DNA of 22,388 nucleotides from Erysipelotrichaceae bacterium (GTDB lineage: Bacteria; Bacillota_I; Bacilli_A; Erysipelotrichales; Erysipelotrichaceae), in the NCBI GenBank assembly GCA_900770275.1, contig CAAGJS010000076.1, positions 1 through 22,388 on the forward strand, given 5' to 3'. The notes below the pieces were generated by a model, which saw only the letters and a program-made list of their open reading frames with translations, ran no database searches and had not been told where the DNA came from. This document shows positions 15,126-21,508 of the stretch, piece by piece. Every line of letters starts with the position of its first letter. Position 1 is the stretch's first letter. A program made the position numbers and the translations under genes.

Positions 15126-15314
15126 ATGACAAGAATCGTTCTTCATGAAAATGAGAGTCTTGATGATGCGATGCGCCGTTTCAAGCGTTCCGTGTCCCGC
15201 GCCGGTACCCTTGCTGAGGTGCGGAAGCGGGAGTTCTACGTCAAGCCGGGTGTGAAGCGCCGGCTGAAGTCGGAAGAAGCCCGCAAGAACGCTCGTAAGA
15301 ACCGCAAGCACTGA
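15126..15314 (+). CDS. rpsU: 30S ribosomal protein S21
   Basis: S21 is a small, very basic protein of the 30S platform near the anti-Shine-Dalgarno end of 16S rRNA. The 62-residue product reads NESLDDAMRRFKRSVSRAG and VRKREFYVKPGVKRRLKSEE, the hallmark of the family, ending in a Lys/Arg-rich tail. GGAGGTGAT (15112-15120) is a near-perfect ribosome site. The gene has its own promoter and terminator and so is probably a single-gene unit. In many Firmicutes rpsU is followed by yqeY, which is absent here. Confidence 0.97.
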   Translation: MTRIVLHENESLDDAMRRFKRSVSRAGTLAEVRKREFYVKPGVKRRLKSEEARKNARKNRKH

Positions 15315-15320
15315 AAATCC

Positions 15321-15350
15321 GGACTGCGCCGATGCGCGGTCCCTTTTTTT
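15321..15350 (+). terminator. Intrinsic terminator of rpsU
   Basis: GGACTGCGC-CGAT-GCGCGGTCC is a 9-bp stem with one G-U pair, followed by C and seven T residues. Confidence 0.88.
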
Positions 15351-15398
15351 CGGAATGATGCGTTAGAATAAACATATTAGTGGAAAGGGGATCATTCC

Positions 15399-16385
15399 TT
15401 GGAAGAGACAAAATCCATTCGCCTGGAGTCCATGACTTCGTCGCAGGCAATGAGCCTGGTCGGCACCTCCGACAGCAATCTTGAAACTCTGTGCGACTGT
15501 TTTGGAAAGGAAATATCGTTCCGGGATAATACATTTACAATCAGGGACTGCAGTGATTCGGTCTATGAGCAGATTCATGATGTTCTGCTGGCGCTGTATG
15601 AGATTGCGCGCAAGAATCAGCCGGTGTCCCGGCAGGATGTGATCTATGCCTGCCGTCTGGTGACAAAGAACGAAAAGGTGAGTTTCAATGAGTTCGGCAA
15701 TGAAATCATTGGCCGCACCCTGACGGGACGTGCCATTGCGCCTAAGACGAAGGGACAGTATGCCTTTGTGAAGGCGATGGACTCTCACAGCATTACCTTT
15801 GCGATCGGTCCTGCCGGTACCGGAAAGACGTTTCTGGCGGTGATCAAGGCGGTCACCGCGCTGAAAAAGGGTGATGTGAAGCGGATTGTTCTGACCCGGC
15901 CGGCTGTCGAAGCCGGGGAGTCGCTTGGCTTTCTGCCAGGGGACATGAAGGAGAAGGTGGATCCGTATCTGACGCCGCTCTATGATGCGCTGCACGATAT
16001 GCTCGGCGTCGAGAAGACGGAGAACCTGATTGAGCGCGGTGTGATTGAGATTGCGCCGCTTGCCTATATGCGCGGACGTACGCTGGATGATTCGTTTGTG
16101 ATTCTCGATGAGGCGCAGAATACGACGTCGGCGCAGATGAAGATGTTCCTGACACGTCTTGGCTTTAATTCACGGATGGTCATCACCGGTGATATTACGC
16201 AGATCGATCTCGATTCCCATACGCCAAGCGGCCTGATCCAGGCGGCGAACATTCTTAAGGGCATCGATGATATTGCCATCCTGGAACTGACGAGTGACGA
16301 TGTGGTCCGTCATCCGCTGGTGCAGAAGATCATTGAGCGCTACAGTGCTGAGGCAGAAAAGAATACACAGAACCGCAGGGGCTGA
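15399..16385 (+). CDS. phoH: PhoH family ATPase/RNase-like protein
   Basis: PhoH proteins are P-loop ATPases related to the helicase fold, associated with RNA processing; they are commonly next to ybeY. The 328-residue product has Walker A GPAGTGKT (137-144), LTRPAVEAGESLGFLPGDMK, Walker B VILDEAQNTT (D237-E238) and MVITGDITQIDL, all characteristic. The start is TTG 15399, because AAAGGGG (15384-15390) lies 8 nt before it and the N-terminus fits the family length of about 320. TAGAAT at 15364-15369 may be its -10 box, but there is no clear -35. It ends in a terminator whose stem contains the stop codon. ybeY, its usual partner, lies 3.9 kb downstream beyond three opposite-strand genes. Confidence 0.95.
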   Translation: MEETKSIRLESMTSSQAMSLVGTSDSNLETLCDCFGKEISFRDNTFTIRDCSDSVYEQIHDVLLALYEIARKNQPVSRQDVIYACRLVTKNEKVSFNEFGNEIIGRTLTGRAIAPKTKGQYAFVKAMDSHSITFAIGPAGTGKTFLAVIKAVTALKKGDVKRIVLTRPAVEAGESLGFLPGDMKEKVDPYLTPLYDALHDMLGVEKTENLIERGVIEIAPLAYMRGRTLDDSFVILDEAQNTTSAQMKMFLTRLGFNSRMVITGDITQIDLDSHTPSGLIQAANILKGIDDIAILELTSDDVVRHPLVQKIIERYSAEAEKNTQNRRG

Positions 16386-16402
16386 GCAGTCAGCTCCTTT
16401 TT
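16378..16402 (+). terminator. Intrinsic terminator of phoH
   Basis: GGGGCTGA-GCAG-TCAGCTCC is an 8-bp stem with one G-U pair, followed by TTTTT. The left arm includes the phoH stop codon (16383-16385), so ribosomes finishing phoH would cover half of the hairpin. Confidence 0.75.
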
Positions 16403-16442
16403 CTTGGCATAAGAGAAAGAATAAGCAAAATAATAAGCGAAG

Positions 16443-16476
16443 AAAAACGCTGCCGGAACAGTGTCCTGGCAGCGTT
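16443..16476 (-). terminator. Intrinsic terminator of the alcohol dehydrogenase gene
   Basis: The arms AACGCTGCC and GGCAGCGTT form a 9-bp stem, extended by a 3-bp GGA/TCC pairing around the loop. Read on the minus strand it runs into TTTTT (16447-16443). On the plus strand no T run follows. Confidence 0.8.
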
Positions 16477-16504
16477 CATCATGTGCTGTCTTTTCGGCTG
16501 CTGA

Positions 16505-17650
16505 TTACATCAGCTGGCGGAACATGGCAATGACCTGTTCCTTGGTCGCTTCCCGCGGGTTGCCCGGGTAGCAGGCATCGTTAAGTGCATCTTCGGCGAG
16601 CTGATCGAGATCTTCTTCGCAGATCCTGTCGTTCTTTTCCGGGATGCCGACATCCTTTGAGAGCTGTTTGACCGCGTTGATGGCGGCATCGCGATATTCT
16701 TCCTGGCTCATTTCATCGACGCCCTTGACGCCCATGGATCTGGCGATTTCACGATACTTTTCGCCCGTGTAGTCGCGGTTGAATTCCATTGTGATCGGCA
16801 GGAACATGGCGCAGGCGACACCGTGCGGCGTATCGTAATGGGCACTGAGGGTATGGGCCATGGAATGATCAATGCCAAGGCCGACGTTGGAGAAGCCCAT
16901 GCCGGCAATGTACTGGCCAAGTGCCATGCCTTCGCGGCCCTTCGGATCGTTGGCAACGGCGGCACGCAGATTTTCCGAGATGAGACGGATCGCCTCGAGA
17001 TGGAACATGTCTGTCATCTCCCAGGCAGCCTTCGTCGTATAGCCTTCAATCGCATGGGTCAGAGCGTCCATGCCCGTGGAAGCGGTCAGTCCCTTAGGCA
17101 TCGAGGACATCATGTCCGGGTCAACGACCGCAACGATCGGCATATCATGCGTATCGACGCAGACGAACTTGCGTTGCTTTTCAACATCGGTGATGACGTA
17201 GTTGATCGTTACTTCAGCAGCAGTGCCAGCGGTAGTAGGAACGGCAATGATCGGAACACTCGGATTTTTGGTCGGTGCGACGCCTTCCAGGGAGCGTACA
17301 TCCGCGAATTCGGGGTTGGCAATGATGATGCCGATGGCCTTGGAAGTATCCATGGAGGAACCGCCGCCGATCGCAAGAATGTAGTCGGCTCCGGAATCCT
17401 TGAATGCCTGTACGCCATGCTGGACATTTTCGATGGTTGGATTCGGCTTGATGTCGGAATAGATTTCATAGGGCAGGTTAGCTTCATCGAGAAGCTTCGT
17501 GACCTTTTCCGTGACATGGAACTTGATCAGGTCGGGATCGGAAGCGATGAAAGCCTTGTGGAAGCCTCTGCTTTTGACTTCGGTGACGATTTCCCTGATG
17601 GCGCCGAAGCCATGGTACGAAGTGCCGTTGAGTGAAATGCGATTAGCCAT
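16505..17650 (-). CDS. fucO: Iron-containing alcohol dehydrogenase, lactaldehyde reductase (FucO) type
   Basis: FucO reduces lactaldehyde to 1,2-propanediol with NADH, and relatives handle other small aldehydes and alcohols. The 381-residue product matches E. coli FucO along its whole length as I recall it, with shared runs such as NPEFADVRSLEG, TTAGTAAEVTINYVITD, MALGQY-AGMGFSNVGLG and GNPREAT. The NAD site reads AIGGGSSMDTSKAIG. The metal ligands are all present: D195, H199 (GMDALTHAIEGY), H262 and H276 (DHSMAH, TPHGVA). AAGGAG (17658-17663) precedes ATG 17650. A Rex-like palindrome lies just upstream and a TetR gene follows behind. No fucose or rhamnose genes are near, so the true substrate could be another short aldehyde; acetaldehyde from DeoC is one possibility. 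Confidence 0.93.
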   Translation of the reverse strand: MANRISLNGTSYHGFGAIREIVTEVKSRGFHKAFIASDPDLIKFHVTEKVTKLLDEANLPYEIYSDIKPNPTIENVQHGVQAFKDSGADYILAIGGGSSMDTSKAIGIIIANPEFADVRSLEGVAPTKNPSVPIIAVPTTAGTAAEVTINYVITDVEKQRKFVCVDTHDMPIVAVVDPDMMSSMPKGLTASTGMDALTHAIEGYTTKAAWEMTDMFHLEAIRLISENLRAAVANDPKGREGMALGQYIAGMGFSNVGLGIDHSMAHTLSAHYDTPHGVACAMFLPITMEFNRDYTGEKYREIARSMGVKGVDEMSQEEYRDAAINAVKQLSKDVGIPEKNDRICEEDLDQLAEDALNDACYPGNPREATKEQVIAMFRQLM

Positions 17651-17665
17651 TTGATGATCTCCTTT

Positions 17666-17683
17666 TCGTGAATTGCTTCACAT
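17666..17683. promoter_or_regulatory. Probable Rex operator upstream of the alcohol dehydrogenase
   Basis: TCGTGAATTGCTTCACAT matches the known Rex consensus TTGTGAA-N4-TTCACAA at 12 of its 14 specified positions, with an exact 4-nt spacer. It lies 16 nt before the start codon, immediately upstream of the ribosome site. Rex senses the NADH/NAD ratio and typically controls alcohol dehydrogenases in Firmicutes. The match is seen directly; binding is inferred. Confidence 0.65.
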
Positions 17684-17715
17684 CTATGAAAAGGTTAGCA
17701 GATGGAAGAGACAAA

Positions 17716-17749
17716 AAAGTGTTACACAAGAGGGCAAGTGTAACACTTT
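17716..17749. repeat. 12-bp perfect inverted repeat, operator or weak terminator
   Basis: AAAGTGTTACAC (17716-17727) and GTGTAACACTTT (17738-17749) are perfect reverse complements around a 10-nt spacer. Each arm also holds a 9-bp odd palindrome (GTGT-T-ACAC and GTGT-A-ACAC), with centres 19 bp apart. It lies between the tetR stop and fucO. Read on the minus strand the hairpin runs into TTTTTT, so it could end tetR. The nested palindromes look more like two operator sites, for which the adjacent TetR protein is the obvious candidate. Confidence 0.6.
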
Positions 17750-17759
17750 CACAAGCAGA

Positions 17760-18317
17760 TCAGTCAAAGACGTGGAGACGTTCAAAGAGCGCGTAGAGTT
17801 TTGGCGGCATGGCGTCGATCATGAGACTGGCAAGGTCATTGGGCGATGTTTCCATGCCGGAAAGAACCCACTGCCCCGTCTTGTACACACTGGCGTGACA
17901 GTACATTTCCAATAGATTCTGGATTTCGGGATCCGGATCGTGATGCGTCTTTTCGCGGATCAGATTGTCATAGAAGGCAGTGATCCTTTCAAAGTCGTGC
18001 TGTTTCAGGTTGTTCTGCGTATCGGTTCGGAAGGCGTTGGTGAAGAAGATGCGTTCGCTGCGGATGTATTCGAATTTGCGGACCAATCCTTCATGAAGCG
18101 TTTTTCCGCTGCCCATTTCGGCAAAGGAAAGGGCAAGCAGCTGATCGAAGTACTGATTGGCAAGATCGTACTTGTCGAGATAGCTGCGATAGAAGGTCTG
18201 TCTCGATACGCCGGCGGCTTCGACGATTTCACGTACGGTGATGTCTTCCAGCTGTTTGCGGCGCATGCATTCTTTGAGACCTTCGATGAGCATTTGTTTG
18301 GTTTCGGCGTTTCTCAT
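17760..18317 (-). CDS. TetR/AcrR family transcriptional regulator
   Basis: The 185-residue product has the TetR N-terminal DNA-binding domain (about residues 8-52), with the helix-turn-helix DITVREIVEAAGVSRQTFYRSYLDKYDL. An all-helical ligand-binding and dimerisation half follows, of the kind seen in DhaS-like regulators. The ligand cannot be read. AGGA (18326-18329, minus) sits about 8 nt before ATG 18317. It lies just upstream of fucO in the same direction, separated by the inverted repeat at 17716-17749, so local control of fucO is the simplest guess. No clear promoter is visible in the 93-nt gap upstream. Confidence 0.9.
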   Translation of the reverse strand: MRNAETKQMLIEGLKECMRRKQLEDITVREIVEAAGVSRQTFYRSYLDKYDLANQYFDQLLALSFAEMGSGKTLHEGLVRKFEYIRSERIFFTNAFRTDTQNNLKQHDFERITAFYDNLIREKTHHDPDPEIQNLLEMYCHASVYKTGQWVLSGMETSPNDLASLMIDAMPPKLYALFERLHVFD

Positions 18318-18334
18318 TTCTATTATCCTAACAG

Positions 18335-18375
18335 AAAAGGCAGCCGCGAAGCGAATGGTTCCTGCTTCACGGCTG
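18335..18375 (-). terminator. Intrinsic terminator of the Na/Pi cotransporter gene
   Basis: CAGCCGCGAAGC (18341-18352) and GCTTCACGGCTG (18364-18375) form a 12-bp stem with one mismatch and an 11-nt loop. On the minus strand it is followed by CC and TTTT. It separates the cotransporter from tetR. Confidence 0.6.
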
Positions 18376-18410
18376 TATGTCTAAGGTTTTGCTTGTTTGT
18401 TTGTTGCGGC

Positions 18411-20117
18411 TCAGCTCAGCTTCGAATCCTCTTGTGAGCTCTGGATCGTTTCCTGGTTATGCTTGAGCGTATCCGGGTCATTGGCCGCGGAGAGGGCGGA
18501 AGTCGCAATGTTGACGCAATGGTCGCCCATACGTTCCAGTGTCGCCAGAATATCGGTGAAGACGGAACCGGCGACGGCACTGGTACATTCGCCTTTTTCC
18601 ATGCGGACAAAGTGGGCGTTGCGTGCCGATACCTCCAGGGCATCCATCTTGGCCTCCATCACCATCAGCAGCGGGAAGAGACTGTCGTCACGGGTCTGAT
18701 GAATCTTCCATGCCTGATCCAGCATTTCGGAGAGATAGTCATACATGGAGTTGATATCCTTCATGGCATTGGCAGAGAAGCTGCCGTTATCTTCATTGAC
18801 CATGAGATAGAACTCTTCGAGGTTCATGGCAAGGTCGCCGATTCGCTCGAGGTTCTTGACGGTTTCCAGATCGATTCGGATATCTTCCTTGTCGGAAGGA
18901 GGAATCGACGTACGCATCGAAACGCTGATCAGAAAGTCGGTGATGCGCTTGTCGCAGTTGTTGATGAGAGCTTCTTCCTGATCCAGCATCTGCTTATCGT
19001 CTGCGGTTCCCCTGGAATTGAAGAAGGTTCTTGTTTCCTTGATGTCTTCACGGACAATCTTGACCATCTGTTCCATCGCTTTTTCAGCTTCGAAGATGGC
19101 GGCCGCCGGCAGCTGAAGGGCAAGCGAAGCATCAAGATTGTTGATGTCGATCTGCGGACGCTGCGGTTCTTCGCCCGGGATGATCTTACAGATGAGGGCG
19201 ACAAACTGCTTCAGGAACGGGAACAGAATCAGGGCCGCCGCCGAATTGAAGATGATGTTGGTAAAGGCAATTTCCATCATCGGCGACAGGGAGAAGTGAT
19301 TCGTCATCGCCACGATCAATGCCGTATATGGTTTCCTCAGCAGCATCCCGCCGATGCAGGCAAAGATGTTGAATACCGTATGCATACATGCAGTACGCCG
19401 TGCGCTGAGTGATCCGCCCATGGCTGCCAGAATGCCGGTGATTGTTGTACCGATGTTGGCACCGAAGATGAAGGGCATCGCCGCCGACAGCGTAATCGCA
19501 CCGGCATCGAACAGTTTCTGAATGACGCCGATGGTCGCCGCCGAAGACTGTACGATCATCGTCATGATGACGCCAGTCCCAAGGCTCAGGCCAGGGCTGG
19601 TACTCATCTTGAGAGCGAAGGCACTGAACTCAGGCAGATCCTTGAGCGCCGTCAGGCTGTCGCCCATCGCACTCAGGCCATAGAAGATCAGACCAAAGCC
19701 AAGCAGCACATTGCCCATATACTGAATTTTCCGCTTCTTGGAGAAACAGATCAGCATACAGCCGGCAAAGACGATGTAGAGACTTGCCTTGTCAATGTTG
19801 AGAGAGATCAGAAGAGCAGTAAAGGTGGAGCCGATGTTGGCACCGAGAATGATGCCGGCCGCCTGTGAGAGACTCATGAGACCGGCCCGTACCAAACCAA
19901 TGGTGATGGCCGTGGAAGCGGATGATGACTGCATCAGCACGGTAATGACAAATCCTATTAGCATCGCGCTCCATGGTTTGGAAGTGTAGCGGTCAATATA
20001 CGTGCGCATGCGGTCGCCGGCTACGGATTTCAGACCGCTCCCCATAAACTCGATGCCGAACATGAAAAGGCCGAATCCGCCCAAAATCATGTCCCATTGA
20101 ATGGATGACAGCGCCAT
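18411..20117 (-). CDS. Na/Pi cotransporter family protein with C-terminal PhoU-like domain
   Basis: The 568-residue product joins a membrane part (about 1-320) of Na/Pi-cotransporter type to a cytoplasmic helical PhoU-like part (about 345-550). The membrane part holds the internal duplication with the two signature loops QSSSAST (Q63) and QSSAATIG (Q190), each followed by GANIGST or GANIGTT. The tail contains VKNLERIGDLAMN and LATLERMGDHCVNIA, the paired ER-GD motifs that bind metal in PhoU. The family moves phosphate or otherwise tunes phosphate entry. ATG 20117 is chosen because the conserved N-terminus IQWDMILGGFGLFMFGIEFM follows directly and GGGGAAAG lies just before it. The frame is open upstream to 20594 only as a shadow of ybeY. 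In Bacillus a similar gene, yqeW, sits between mtaB and rpsU, so this may be its relocated counterpart. Confidence 0.92.
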   Translation of the reverse strand: MALSSIQWDMILGGFGLFMFGIEFMGSGLKSVAGDRMRTYIDRYTSKPWSAMLIGFVITVLMQSSSASTAITIGLVRAGLMSLSQAAGIILGANIGSTFTALLISLNIDKASLYIVFAGCMLICFSKKRKIQYMGNVLLGFGLIFYGLSAMGDSLTALKDLPEFSAFALKMSTSPGLSLGTGVIMTMIVQSSAATIGVIQKLFDAGAITLSAAMPFIFGANIGTTITGILAAMGGSLSARRTACMHTVFNIFACIGGMLLRKPYTALIVAMTNHFSLSPMMEIAFTNIIFNSAAALILFPFLKQFVALICKIIPGEEPQRPQIDINNLDASLALQLPAAAIFEAEKAMEQMVKIVREDIKETRTFFNSRGTADDKQMLDQEEALINNCDKRITDFLISVSMRTSIPPSDKEDIRIDLETVKNLERIGDLAMNLEEFYLMVNEDNGSFSANAMKDINSMYDYLSEMLDQAWKIHQTRDDSLFPLLMVMEAKMDALEVSARNAHFVRMEKGECTSAVAGSVFTDILATLERMGDHCVNIATSALSAANDPDTLKHNQETIQSSQEDSKLS

Positions 20118-20157
20118 TACTTTCCCCCGAACGTAAAGATCTTGTAAAACTGTTTTC

Positions 20158-20185
20158 ATTTTAACGTATCCACTGACATGGTCAA
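20158..20185 (-). promoter_or_regulatory. Promoter of the Na/Pi cotransporter gene
   Basis: On the minus strand TTGACC (20185-20180) and TAAAAT (20163-20158) are 16 nt apart. It is back to back with the ybeY promoter. No PHO box-like direct repeats are obvious. Confidence 0.6.
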
Positions 20186-20206
20186 TAAGGGATTCAGGAG
20201 TGCAGG

Positions 20207-20215
20207 TGCTATACT
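20207..20215 (+). promoter_or_regulatory. Extended -10 promoter of the ybeY-dgkA-cdd-era operon
   Basis: TGCTATACT is an extended -10 with TATACT at 20210-20215 and no evident -35. The start point near 20222 leaves AGGAG (20227-20231) and ATG 20244 in the transcript, and excludes the longer reading that begins at 20178. Confidence 0.6.
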
Positions 20216-20243
20216 GAATGGCAGACAGGAGCACGCAAAGCCC

Positions 20244-20699
20244 ATGGAAATAACGCTGATCAACCGGACCAATCAGCCCGTTGAAATGTACCGGAACGAT
20301 TTTGAAAAGATCGCATCCAATGCGGAGAAAAAACTTCATCTGCCGTCGACCTGCACCATTTCGGTCACCTTTGTGCGTTCCCGTACGATTCACACCATTA
20401 ACCGCGACTATCGGGGAATTGATCGGCCGACGGATGTGATCAGCTTTGCGGCACGCGATTATTCCTTCGCCAATGAACTGGAAGAGGAGGAAGAGGATCT
20501 GGGCGATCTCTTCATCAATATTGACTACGCCAGGCGTCAGGCCGCCCTCTATGGTCACAGTGTGGAACGCGAGATCTGTTTCCTTTTTACGCATGGTTTA
20601 TTGCACTGCTGCGGGTATGATCATATGAAGCCGGAAGATGAAAAGGTGATGTTTGCGCTGCAGGACGAGATTCTTGATCCGGTGATGCCAAGAAAATGA
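20244..20699 (+). CDS. ybeY: Endoribonuclease YbeY (rRNA maturation factor)
   Basis: YbeY is a zinc-dependent single-strand endoribonuclease needed for 16S rRNA 3' maturation and 70S quality control. The 151-residue product carries the family motif HGLLHCCGYDH with the zinc histidines H117, H121 and H127. The upstream substrate-channel run RPTDVISFAARDY also matches. ATG 20244 is supported by AGGAG (20227-20231) and by the -10 element at 20210-20215. Its stop overlaps the dgkA start (ATGA). Normally it sits directly behind phoH; here a three-gene insertion separates the two, and it has gained its own promoter. Confidence 0.96.
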   Translation: MEITLINRTNQPVEMYRNDFEKIASNAEKKLHLPSTCTISVTFVRSRTIHTINRDYRGIDRPTDVISFAARDYSFANELEEEEEDLGDLFINIDYARRQAALYGHSVEREICFLFTHGLLHCCGYDHMKPEDEKVMFALQDEILDPVMPRK

Positions 20700-21040
20700 G
20701 CCGTATGAAGAAGAAATTCGGGCCGGCGTTTGCCGGTCTTGCGGATGGGGCTAAGGACTGCGGCATTCGTCTGCAGTACATTCTGGCGCTATGCGCAGTT
20801 ATTGCCGGCCTGATCATTGATCTTTCAGCGATTGAATGGATTGCGGTCATTGTGTGCATCGGGATGGTGATCGCTGCCGAAATGTTCAATACATGCATCG
20901 AAAAGGTGTGCGATCTATATTCGACGGAAGAGGATGCGCGGATCAAAGTGATCAAGGATCTTGCGGCAGGAGCGGTGCTGGTGACGGGTATTGCATCATT
21001 GGTATGTGCAATTGTAATTCTGGTCGTGCATTTTCATTAG
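20696..21040 (+). CDS. dgkA: Diacylglycerol/undecaprenol kinase family protein
   Basis: Gram-positive DgkA homologues phosphorylate undecaprenol, recycling the lipid carrier of the cell wall. The 114-residue integral membrane protein has three hydrophobic segments (about 25-45, 48-64 and 90-112) and the catalytic signature AEMFNTCIEKVCDLYS followed by IKVIKDLAAGAVL, which matches AExxNTAIE...KDxAAGAV with a Cys in place of the usual Ala. The start overlaps ybeY by 4 nt. Length and motif fit the small trimeric kinase family; whether the substrate is lipid diacylglycerol or undecaprenol is inferred from the phylum. Confidence 0.93.
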   Translation: MSRMKKKFGPAFAGLADGAKDCGIRLQYILALCAVIAGLIIDLSAIEWIAVIVCIGMVIAAEMFNTCIEKVCDLYSTEEDARIKVIKDLAAGAVLVTGIASLVCAIVILVVHFH

Positions 21041-21106
21041 ACACAGAAAAGAATAAATAAGAAAAAAGGAATCAAAAGGAATCAATAGATAAGAGGTGAA
21101 ACACGG

Positions 21107-21508
21107 ATGACAAAGGAAGAACTGATTGCGGAAGCCTGGAAGGCACAGAAAAACAGCTATGCGCCGTATTCGAAGTATCATGTTGGGGCGGCGATTGAAA
21201 CAGCGGATGGAAAGGTGTTCTGGGGCGCCAACATTGAAAATGCCTCCTTTGGTGCGACGAACTGTGCGGAGCGCAATGCGGTATTTGCGGCGTATTCCAA
21301 CGGCTATCGAAAGAAGGATCTGGTGGCGCTGGCAATTGTCAGCGATGGTCCGCGGATTGCGGCACCATGCGGCATCTGCCGGCAGGTGTTAGCGGAACTG
21401 GTCGATGAGCATATGCCGATCTATCTGACCAATGGCAGGGAAGAAGTGGATATGGATATTGAGGCACTTCTGCCGATGCAGTTTCTGGAAGAGGATGTGC
21501 TTCGATGA
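21107..21508 (+). CDS. cdd: Cytidine deaminase
   Basis: Cdd hydrolyses cytidine and deoxycytidine to uridine forms in pyrimidine salvage. The 133-residue product is the small tetrameric type. It has YAPYSKYHVGAA at the N-terminus, the catalytic CAERNAVF (zinc ligand C53, proton-shuttling E55) and PCGICRQVL (zinc ligands C88 and C91). A good AGAGGTG site precedes ATG 21107 across a 66-nt gap from dgkA with no terminator, so it probably stays in the operon. Its stop overlaps the era start as ATGA. Confidence 0.97.
   Translation: MTKEELIAEAWKAQKNSYAPYSKYHVGAAIETADGKVFWGANIENASFGATNCAERNAVFAAYSNGYRKKDLVALAIVSDGPRIAAPCGICRQVLAELVDEHMPIYLTNGREEVDMDIEALLPMQFLEEDVLR

Noticed and set aside
20118..20594. 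N-terminal extension of the Na/Pi cotransporter frame
   Set aside because: It is antisense to ybeY and crosses the cotransporter promoter; the conserved protein starts at 20117.
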